DNA from: Bacteroidota bacterium
Lineage (GTDB): Bacteria > Bacteroidota > Bacteroidia > Chitinophagales > Chitinophagaceae
DNA length: 12,076 bases
Reading direction: 5' to 3'
Assembly: GCA_023392575.1 (NCBI GenBank)
Contig: JAEVYV010000013.1
Span: 1 to 12,076, forward strand
A program made the translations under genes and the position numbers. A model generated the notes under the pieces. That model had not been told where the DNA came from. It did not search any database and was given only the letters and a program-made list of their open reading frames with translations. This document shows positions 1 through 5,847 of the stretch, in pieces (positions within the stretch are counted from its first letter, which is position 1; each line of letters begins with the position of its first letter).

Positions 1-1692
1 CCCTGGGACGATCTGCACCACATTGCTCTGTCCACCACCAATGGCGAACACGACGGTCGCTGGGCTTTTGCCAACGGCAACAACACCCCCCGCATCGCCC
101 GTGTGGATTTAAAAACATTCCGCACCGCGGAGATCATTGAAATACCCAATAGCGCCGGTAACCACTCCTCTCCTTTCATTACCGAAAATACCGAGTACAC
201 CGTGGCCGGCACCCGTTTCAGTGTGCCCATCCAGGGCAACCTTGACGTGCCCATTAACACCTACAAGCAAAACTTTAAGGGCACCATCAGTTTTGTGAAG
301 GTGGATTCTTCCACCGGCCACATGAACATTGCTTTTCAGATCTTAACACCCGGTGTAAACTTTGACCTGTCCCGTGCCGGAAAAGGAAAATCCCACGACT
401 GGTTTTTCTTTAGCTGTTACAATTCAGAAAAAGCCAATACTTTATTAGAAGTAAACGCATCTGCCAGAGACAAAGACTTTATCATGGCCGTAAACTGGAA
501 AAAAGCAGAAGAATATGCTAAGGCCGGCAAGGGAAAAATGGTACCCGCCGAGTATGCACATAATGTGTATGATGATAAAACACACTCTGCTACTTCTACC
601 ATTGAAAAGCAAGTGCTGATGCTGGATCCGAAGGATTGTCCGGATATGATCTATTTTATTCCTTGTCCTAAATCGCCACACGGTACCGACGTTGACCCCA
701 CCGGCGAATACATTGTGGGCTCCGGTAAACTGGCGGCGTTGATCCCTGTTTTCTCGTTCACCAAAATACAGCAGGCCATTGCCAATAAAACTTTTGACGG
801 CGAATACGATGGCTTCCCGATCTTAAAATATGAAGCAGTGTTACATGGCGAGGTGCAAAAGCCGGGTCTGGGCCCCTTGCATACCGAATTTGATAATAAC
901 GGTTATGCTTACACTTCTATGTTCGTTTCTTCTGAAATTGTAAAATGGAATATTAAAGACGTAAAAGTGGTTGACCGTGTACCAACTTATTATTCCATTG
1001 GCCACTTAAGCGTAATGGGCGGACCTACTAAAAAGCCGTACGGTAAATACATGATCGCTTACAACAAGATCACCAAAGACCGTTACCTGCCCACTGGCCC
1101 TGAATTGGCCCAAAGTGCACAGTTGTACGATATCAGCGGTGATAAAATGAAGATGATCCTTGACTTTCCTACTGTGGGTGAACCACACTATGCAGAAGGA
1201 ATTCCGGCTGACAAAATCAGCAAGAACAGTGTGAAGATCTTCAAGATAGAAGAGAATGCCCACCCTTATGTAGCCAAAGGCGAAGGACAAACAAAAATAG
1301 AACGCAAAGGCAACCAGGTGCATGTGTATATGACCGCCATCCGTTCACACTTAACACCTGATAATATTGAAGGTGTGAGGGTCGGTGATGAAGTGTATTT
1401 CCACGTAACCAACCTGGAACAGGATTGGGATGTGCCACACGGCTTTGCCATCAAAAATGCAAATAATGCAGAGATACTGATCATGCCAGGCGAAACCCAA
1501 ACCTTAAAGTATGTAGCTGATAAAGTTGGCATTGTTCCTTTCTACTGTACCGACTTCTGTTCTGCACTGCACCAGCAAATGCAAGGCTATTTAAGAGTAT
1601 CACCTGCAGGCAGCAATGTTCCACTGACTTACAGTACAGGCACCAATCTGCCCAAGGCCGACACTACTAAAACAGGTTCTCCTAAACCTTAA
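1..1692 (+). CDS. nosZ: Nitrous-oxide reductase NosZ, clade II, 5' end outside the window
   Basis: Periplasmic multicopper enzyme reducing N2O to N2 in the last step of denitrification. The frame is open from base 1 (563 codons visible); GTG at 103 is only an internal valine, so the gene starts upstream and its signal peptide is not visible. Family knowledge places seven CuZ histidines, all matched here: the DLHH pair at codons 6-7 and His at 55 (GNHSSPF), 227 (SPHG), 294 (GPLH), 335 (GHLS) and 396 (EPHY). The C-terminal cupredoxin domain carries the CuA site: His480, then C516-T-D-F-C520-S-A-L-H524-Q-Q-M527. The residue two after the first Cys is Asp, not the Trp of Pseudomonas-type NosZ, which I recall as typical of clade II enzymes. 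All expected copper ligands are present, so the enzyme should be functional. It is followed by a hairpin and the FAS1 lipoprotein gene on the same strand. Confidence 0.97.
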   Translation, partial: PWDDLHHIALSTTNGEHDGRWAFANGNNTPRIARVDLKTFRTAEIIEIPNSAGNHSSPFITENTEYTVAGTRFSVPIQGNLDVPINTYKQNFKGTISFVKVDSSTGHMNIAFQILTPGVNFDLSRAGKGKSHDWFFFSCYNSEKANTLLEVNASARDKDFIMAVNWKKAEEYAKAGKGKMVPAEYAHNVYDDKTHSATSTIEKQVLMLDPKDCPDMIYFIPCPKSPHGTDVDPTGEYIVGSGKLAALIPVFSFTKIQQAIANKTFDGEYDGFPILKYEAVLHGEVQKPGLGPLHTEFDNNGYAYTSMFVSSEIVKWNIKDVKVVDRVPTYYSIGHLSVMGGPTKKPYGKYMIAYNKITKDRYLPTGPELAQSAQLYDISGDKMKMILDFPTVGEPHYAEGIPADKISKNSVKIFKIEENAHPYVAKGEGQTKIERKGNQVHVYMTAIRSHLTPDNIEGVRVGDEVYFHVTNLEQDWDVPHGFAIKNANNAEILIMPGETQTLKYVADKVGIVPFYCTDFCSALHQQMQGYLRVSPAGSNVPLTYSTGTNLPKADTTKTGSPKP

Positions 1693-1701
1693 TTATTAAT
1701 A

Positions 1702-1726
1702 AGGGACATGCCAATGGCATGTCCCT
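1702..1726 (+). repeat. Perfect 11-bp hairpin between nosZ and the FAS1 gene
   Basis: The arm AGGGACATGCC (1702-1712) and its exact complement GGCATGTCCCT (1716-1726) are separated by the loop AAT. The hairpin lies 10 bases past the nosZ stop and ends 15 bases before the next start. A run of T (CTATTTTT) follows only after 9 unpaired bases, so it is a poor match to a classical intrinsic terminator. It may act as a partial terminator or as a 3'-end stabiliser that raises nosZ mRNA relative to downstream genes. That role is inferred. Confidence 0.7.
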
Positions 1727-1741
1727 ACCAAAACTATTTTT

Positions 1742-2302
1742 ATGAAAAAGATCTTCAGCTTCTTGTTTCTTGCAGTGGTTGCTTTAGTTACTTCATGCAA
1801 CAGCGAAACAAAAGGAACACAAACAGAATCAGCAACTGAAACTACAGCGGTTGGCGGCCAGTCTGCCGTACAGGATGAGGAATCGGCAAAGGATGTAGTG
1901 AAAGTGGCTGCCGGCTCAAAAGATCATACTACACTGGTAGCGGCGGTAAAACAAGCGGAACTGGTGGATGCCTTATCCAATGCCGGCCCTTTCACCGTAT
2001 TTGCCCCGACAAATGCTGCTTTTGATAAATTACCCAAAGGCACTGTAGAAGACCTGATGAAACCACAGAACAAGGAAAAACTGCAGGACATACTGCAATA
2101 CCATGTATATGTTGGCAGTTTAAAAACAGATCTTATGCAGGATGGACAAACACTAAACCAGGTAAATGGCGGCAACATCACCATCAGTAAAAAAGATGGA
2201 AAAGTAGTGATCAACAACACCGCTACTGTTATCGCTTCCATACCCGCCTCTAACGGCATTATTCATGTAATTGATGCCGTGTTGGTACCACCAGCTCAAT
2301 AG
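1742..2302 (+). CDS. Fasciclin (FAS1) domain lipoprotein
   Basis: A 186-residue predicted lipoprotein. The signal peptide is MKKIFSFLFLAVVALVTSC with lipobox VTSC and the lipidated Cys at 19. A Ser/Thr/Glu-rich linker (about 20-48) leads into one FAS1 domain (about 49-184). The diagnostic boxes are visible: GPFTVFAPTNAAFDKL at 82-97, the central YH pair at 120-121, and the C-terminal GIIHVIDAVLVPP at 172-184. FAS1 domains are generally adhesion or protein-interaction modules; no catalytic residues are apparent. The gene is 49 bases after nosZ and upstream of nosL on the same strand, so it is probably co-transcribed with nosZ. A role in scaffolding or copper handling around NosZ is inference; nothing in the sequence shows metal binding. 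The start is ATG 1742, because the signal peptide begins exactly there. Confidence 0.92.
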   Translation: MKKIFSFLFLAVVALVTSCNSETKGTQTESATETTAVGGQSAVQDEESAKDVVKVAAGSKDHTTLVAAVKQAELVDALSNAGPFTVFAPTNAAFDKLPKGTVEDLMKPQNKEKLQDILQYHVYVGSLKTDLMQDGQTLNQVNGGNITISKKDGKVVINNTATVIASIPASNGIIHVIDAVLVPPAQ

Positions 2303-2322
2303 TTTTTTCATTGTACAAACCT

Positions 2323-2361
2323 CCGGAGCAGCCCCGCACCCCGTGTGGGGCAGGCATCCGG
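2323..2361. repeat. GC-rich two-tier palindrome (REP-like) upstream of nosL
   Basis: An inner stem of 9 pairs joins GCCCCGCAC (2331-2339) to GTGTGGGGC (2343-2351), with one G-U pair and loop CCC. An outer stem of 5 pairs joins CCGGA (2323-2327) to TCCGG (2357-2361), separated by small internal loops. It lies between the FAS1 stop and the nosL start, and is GC-rich between A/T-rich flanks. Read on the minus strand the hairpin starts after TTTTTTTGAGA, so no T-run follows it on either strand at terminator distance. The architecture resembles bacterial REP/palindromic-unit elements. Copy number cannot be judged from one window. Confidence 0.6.
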
Positions 2362-2380
2362 ATCTCAAAAAAAGCGTAGT

Positions 2381-3409
2381 ATGAACAAGATGAGCTTTTC
2401 TTCAAGAATCATTATAGCAATCGCATCCCTTAGCCTGATAGCAACTTATTTTTTACCGGTTTGGTTTATTTTCCTGATCGCACCGCAATACCCCGAAGGA
2501 CTAACCATGAACATCTGGCTGAATAAAATTACCGGCCAGGTGGAAATTATCAATGGCCTGAACCACTACATCGGCATGAAACACATTAAGGCTGAAATGT
2601 TTCCCGAGTTTGGCTTCCTTGTTTATATCGTTGGCTTCTTTATTTTACTTGGATTACTAGTGGCCATTGTTGGCAAACGAAAATTATTATTCGCTTACCT
2701 TATGCTGACCGTACTGGGGGGCATAGCCGCTATGGTTGATTTTTATAAATGGGGCTATGATTATGGACACAACCTTGATCCCAAAGCGGCTATACAAATT
2801 CCCGGGTTTTCCTATCAACCGCCCTTGCTTGGCCATAAAACACTGTTGAATTTCGATGCCTATTCTTACCCTGATGCAGGCGGATGGGTAGTGATCGGCG
2901 TAGGTATCGTCTTCTTTTTAGTATGGTTTTACGAGTGGTATAAAAACAGAAAAAGAAAACCCTCCGTGGCGCGGTTTAAACCGGCTGTTACCATTGCGGC
3001 AACGTTGCTTCTCTTTATTTCTTCTTGCACCACCAAGCCCGAAGCATTCACTATTGGCAAAGATGGCTGCGACGATTGTAAAATGACCATCATGGACGCC
3101 AAATTCGGAGGAGAGATCATTACCAAAAAAGGCAGGATCTACAAATTTGATGATGCCCATTGTGTAGCCAACTTTATAAAAAAAGGCAGCCTGAAGGAAG
3201 CCGACATTGCACAAACCCTGTTTGCCGATTATCAAAAAGAAAATACTTTTTTGGATGCAAGGGCTGCACAATTTGTCGTGGGCGAACAACTAAAAAGCCC
3301 TATGAACAGCCACGCAGCAGCCTTTGAAAATAAAGCCGCCGCTGAACAAAAAGCAAAAGAAATAAACGGCGTGGTAAAAACATGGGAGGAACTGTATCCC
3401 TCCCTTTAA
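2381..3409 (+). CDS. nosL: Membrane protein fused to NosL copper chaperone
   Basis: The C-terminal half is NosL, the Cu(I) chaperone that supplies the CuZ site of NosZ. The chosen ATG gives 342 residues; the in-frame GTG at 2345 lies inside a palindrome and is less likely. The N-terminal domain has hydrophobic helices at about 9-32, 79-98, 101-119 and 167-184, with a periplasmic-looking loop after the first, then a basic stretch (KNRKRKP). A fifth hydrophobic segment (about 201-215) ends in FISSC, a lipobox with Cys at 216, so the ancestral NosL lipoprotein signal is now internal. The NosL motif C230-D-D-C233-K-M235 and C261 follow, with Met308 towards the C-terminus. NosL is usually a free lipoprotein of about 150-200 residues, so this is a fusion. 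Alternatively an internal GTG at 2966 (codon 196) could restart translation and yield a normal NosL lipoprotein. It is the last gene of the nosZ unit, with a terminator directly after it. The N-terminal domain is of a family I do not recognise. Confidence 0.88.
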   Translation: MNKMSFSSRIIIAIASLSLIATYFLPVWFIFLIAPQYPEGLTMNIWLNKITGQVEIINGLNHYIGMKHIKAEMFPEFGFLVYIVGFFILLGLLVAIVGKRKLLFAYLMLTVLGGIAAMVDFYKWGYDYGHNLDPKAAIQIPGFSYQPPLLGHKTLLNFDAYSYPDAGGWVVIGVGIVFFLVWFYEWYKNRKRKPSVARFKPAVTIAATLLLFISSCTTKPEAFTIGKDGCDDCKMTIMDAKFGGEIITKKGRIYKFDDAHCVANFIKKGSLKEADIAQTLFADYQKENTFLDARAAQFVVGEQLKSPMNSHAAAFENKAAAEQKAKEINGVVKTWEELYPSL

Positions 3410-3449
3410 AACCTTGTTCGGAGTGCTGAACAAGGTTTGATAGTTCTTT
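3409..3449 (+). terminator. Intrinsic terminator after nosL
   Basis: A perfect 11-bp stem joins AAACCTTGTTC (3409-3419) to GAACAAGGTTT (3428-3438) with an 8-base loop. It overlaps the last base of the nosL stop codon and is followed by GATAGTTCTTTT. Its position right at the gene end and the T-rich tail indicate that transcription from nosZ through nosL ends here, so nosDFY needs its own promoter. Confidence 0.75.
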
Positions 3450-3784
3450 TAAATAAAACAATGATTGTGTACTGAGCAGCGGTGCTGCTAGCAAGCTTCT
3501 GTTGCGTCGCACTCTTGTACTATAACAATTCTACTCGTCATGGTTTCTCGCAAAGACGCAAAGGCGCCAAGAAAGGAAGTTGTAATCTTCGCATCTCTTT
3601 CACTTTGCGTCTTTGCGAGAAATAAATAAGCTGCATAGTGAACAAAGCGTACAAGGGAGTGACACAAGGAAAGCCAAATAGTAGCAACACAGCTGATAAG
3701 CAAAATTAAACATTCCAAACATAAACACCATTAAATACATGTAAGTATTTACACCGCTTTTATACAAACGAACACACCAACGAA
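3450..3784. other. Gene-free spacer upstream of nosD, repeat-rich
   Basis: No convincing gene is present in this 335-base stretch. It holds a small hairpin (AGCAGC 3475-3480 with GCTGCT 3484-3489), the large inverted repeat described separately, and an imperfect outer inverted repeat: CTTGTAC at 3514-3520 against GTACAAG at 3649-3655, with further partial matches outside (GTTGCGTCGCACT against AGTGACACAA). Close to nosD is a 7-bp palindrome, TAAATAC (3732-3738) and GTATTTA (3745-3751), that could be an operator. I could not find a clear Bacteroidota promoter (TTG, about 19 bases, TAnnTTTG), although one is expected here. Confidence 0.6.
3544..3622. repeat. Large inverted repeat with perfect 20-bp arms
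   Basis: The left arm 3544-3563 (TTTCTCGCAAAGACGCAAAG) is the exact reverse complement of the right arm 3603-3622. The 39-base loop itself folds: GAAAG (3571-3575) with CTTTC (3597-3601), and GAAG (3576-3579) with CTTC (3587-3590). The left arm contains a repeated CGCAAAG unit. The form is that of a non-coding, mobile or dispersed palindromic element (MITE-like or REP-like). From memory, CGCAAAGACGCAAAG-type sequences recur in Bacteroidota intergenic DNA; I cannot verify this here. No transposase is nearby. Confidence 0.75.
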
Positions 3785-5017
3785 ATGAAACAACTTCTGA
3801 CTATATTCTTTCTTTTTTGTTTTTCTGCCCTTTGGGCTAAAACCATTGTTGTCGGTAAAGACCAGGTGATCACATCGTTACACAAAGCAGTGCAATTAGC
3901 CGGCAACAGGGACACCATTCTTTTGCACAAAGGCATTTATAAAGAAGGAAACATCATCATTAACAAACCGCTCTTCCTGATTGGCGTGAATGAGCCCGTC
4001 CTGGATGGCGAGAACAAATACGAGATCCTTACCATCAGTGCCAATGGCGTTGTGGTAAAAGGACTTCAATTCCGCAACTCAGGCTATTCCAGCACCTACG
4101 ATTATGCTTCCATTGGCGTTATTGATGCCCAAAATGTGATCATCGAAAACAATACCATCACTCACGCCTACTTTGCCATTCACTTTGCCAATACATCGGA
4201 AAGCATTATTCGCAACAATATCATTAGAGGCACCCCCAAAACAGAACAAACCTCCGGCAACGGCATTCATCTTTGGAAGTGCAATAACATGGTGGTAGAG
4301 AACAATGAAATACAGGGCCACCGCGACGGCATTTATTTTGAGTTTGTGACCCACTCCATCATAGAGGGAAACAACAGCCATAACAACATTCGCTATGGTC
4401 TTCACTTTATGTTCTCGAACAATGATGCTTACCTGGAAAATACATTTAATAACAATGGCGCTGGCGTGGCGGTCATGTATTCGCATCATGTGCAGATGCA
4501 GCGCAATACATTTGAAAACAACTGGGGACCCAGCGCCTATGGACTTTTGTTAAAAGAAATTTCGGATGCGTCCATTTTGGAAAATAAATTCACACAAAAC
4601 ACCGTCGGCATTTTAATGGAAAGCACCAACCGCATTGAAGTGCAGTTGAACAGCTTCCAAAGCAACGGCTGGAGCCTGCGCATCCAGGCAAGTTGTAACG
4701 ACAATCTGGTTCATCACAACAACTTCCAGGGAAACACTTTCGACATTGCCACCAATGGCACCATGATGCTGAATAAATTTTACAACAACTATTGGGACAA
4801 ATACGAAGGCTATGATTTGAACAAGGACTTGGTAGGTGATGTGCCTTATCACCCGGTAAGCATGTATTCGATGGTGATTGAACAAAACCCTAATTCGGTG
4901 ATGCTCTTGAGGAGTTTTATGGTATCGCTTTTAGATAAAGCCGAAAAAGCAATTCCCAGTCTGACACCTGAAAATATGGTGGACGAGCAACCTTTAATGA
5001 AACCTTTAAAATTATGA
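3785..5017 (+). CDS. nosD: NosD, periplasmic copper-site assembly protein
   Basis: Periplasmic partner of the NosFY ABC transporter, required to build the CuZ centre of NosZ. The 410 residues begin with a Sec signal peptide (MKQLLTIFFLFCFSALWA, likely cut after Ala18). The body is a right-handed parallel beta-helix made of repeated turns rich in Asn and N-x-I/F patterns (about residues 55-330, for example VIIENNTITHAYFAIHF and MVVENNEIQGHRDGIYF). The conserved C-terminal NosD signature follows: FYNNYWDKYEGYDLNKD, then DVPYHPVSMYSM, LLRSFMVSLLDKAEK and a C-terminal MKPLKL. Length and ending match the family, so the gene is intact. Its stop overlaps the nosF start (ATGA), indicating translational coupling. 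It is the first gene of the second transcription unit, downstream of a terminator and a repeat-rich spacer. Confidence 0.96.
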   Translation: MKQLLTIFFLFCFSALWAKTIVVGKDQVITSLHKAVQLAGNRDTILLHKGIYKEGNIIINKPLFLIGVNEPVLDGENKYEILTISANGVVVKGLQFRNSGYSSTYDYASIGVIDAQNVIIENNTITHAYFAIHFANTSESIIRNNIIRGTPKTEQTSGNGIHLWKCNNMVVENNEIQGHRDGIYFEFVTHSIIEGNNSHNNIRYGLHFMFSNNDAYLENTFNNNGAGVAVMYSHHVQMQRNTFENNWGPSAYGLLLKEISDASILENKFTQNTVGILMESTNRIEVQLNSFQSNGWSLRIQASCNDNLVHHNNFQGNTFDIATNGTMMLNKFYNNYWDKYEGYDLNKDLVGDVPYHPVSMYSMVIEQNPNSVMLLRSFMVSLLDKAEKAIPSLTPENMVDEQPLMKPLKL

Positions 5018-5757
5018 TCCGGATTCAAAATATCAACAAGCGATTTAAGAAACTGCAGGCATTGGATAACATCAATGCAGAATTCAATAAAGGACAGGTT
5101 ATTTCCCTGATCGGCCCTAACGGTTCGGGAAAAAGATCGCTGATCAAATCTATTTTGGGATTGGTGAAGCCCGATAATGGCACCATCACCTTTAATGGCG
5201 TACCGGTTACCGAAAAAGTTGACTATCGCAGCAATATTGGTTACATGCCGCAGATTGGCCGCTATCCGGATAACATGAAGATCGGCCAGGTGTTCAGCAT
5301 GATCAAAAACCTGCGGAACAATGAAAAAGAAATAGACGAGGAATTATATTTTAAATATAAACTCGACACCATCCTGGATAAATCCATGCGGGCCTTGTCC
5401 GGTGGCACCCGCCAAAAAGTAAGTGCGGCGCTGGCCTTTTTGTTCGATCCCGATGTGTTGATCCTGGATGAACCCACCGCAGGGCTGGATCCGCTTTCTT
5501 CTGAAGTTTTGAAAGAAAAGATCATTGCAGAAAAACAAAAAGGAAAACTCATCCTGATCACCTCTCACGTGCTGACCGACCTGGAGGAGATCACCACCGA
5601 CGTTATGTATTTGCAGGACGGGAAAGAAATGTTTTTTAAATCCATAGCTGAACTGCAGGAACAAACAGGCGAGCAAAAACTCACCAGGATCATTGCTTTT
5701 ATGATGAAGCACGGCCTGCAGAAAAAAGAAGTGACTTATTTAAAGATTGCAAAATGA
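5014..5757 (+). CDS. nosF: NosF, ABC-transporter ATPase with an altered Walker A
   Basis: Cytoplasmic ATPase of the NosDFY complex, which with NosL loads copper and sulfur into NosZ. At 247 residues it is close to full length. ABC motifs appear in order: P-loop G34-PNGSG-K40-R41-S42, Q-loop Gln80 (GYMPQ), signature LSGGTRQ from 128, Walker B LILDEP at 149-154 with Asp152 and catalytic Glu153, and switch His185 (ITSHV). The Walker A is abnormal: the residue after the lysine, normally Ser or Thr and a Mg2+ ligand, is Arg41 (codon AGA, 5134-5136), with Ser shifted to the next position. All other motifs are canonical, which argues against a decayed gene. The start ATG at 5014 overlaps the nosD stop. 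A 90-base gap holding heptamer repeats precedes nosY. Confidence 0.94.
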   Translation: MIRIQNINKRFKKLQALDNINAEFNKGQVISLIGPNGSGKRSLIKSILGLVKPDNGTITFNGVPVTEKVDYRSNIGYMPQIGRYPDNMKIGQVFSMIKNLRNNEKEIDEELYFKYKLDTILDKSMRALSGGTRQKVSAALAFLFDPDVLILDEPTAGLDPLSSEVLKEKIIAEKQKGKLILITSHVLTDLEEITTDVMYLQDGKEMFFKSIAELQEQTGEQKLTRIIAFMMKHGLQKKEVTYLKIAK

Positions 5758-5762
5758 TGAAT

Positions 5763-5831
5763 GTGAGACGTGAGACGTCAAACGTGAGATAAAACCTCTG
5801 TTATTTTGGTTTCTCACATTTCACCTTTCAC
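5763..5831. repeat. Inverted arrays of a 7-bp GTGARAN-type repeat
   Basis: On the plus strand four heptamers follow each other: GTGAGAC (5763), GTGAGAC (5770), GTCAAAC (5777), GTGAGAT (5784). After a 20-base spacer, three heptamers run on the minus strand: TTCTCAC (5811), ATTTCAC (5818), CTTTCAC (5825). As a result GTGAGA (5784-5789) can pair with TCTCAC (5812-5817), with AAACC (5792-5796) against GGTTT (5808-5812) as an alternative inner stem, and AATGTGAGA (5760-5768) is the exact complement of TCTCACATT (5812-5820). The array fills most of the nosF-nosY gap. Confidence 0.75.
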
Positions 5832-5847
5832 AATAAAAAATACCGCC

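Noticed and set aside
1006..1323. Minus-strand frames inside nosZ, such as this 105-codon one
   Set aside because: They are antiparallel to a gene with all copper ligands conserved and show only translation artefacts.
2345..2380. Upstream GTG start for the NosL fusion
   Set aside because: The extra 12 residues are encoded partly by the REP-like palindrome; ATG 2381 follows an A-rich stretch and begins a sensible membrane-protein N-terminus.
3544..3622. CRISPR array
   Set aside because: The repeats are one inverted pair, not several direct repeats with regular unique spacers; no cas genes are present.
3488..3718. Minus-strand reading frame of 76 codons in the nosL-nosD spacer
   Set aside because: It runs straight through the perfect inverted repeat and outer palindrome, shows no domain, and its composition is that of translated repeat DNA.
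5806..5847. TTG start extending NosY by 14 residues
   Set aside because: The extension is encoded by the heptamer array and TTG starts are rare; ATG 5848 gives the expected NosY N-terminus.
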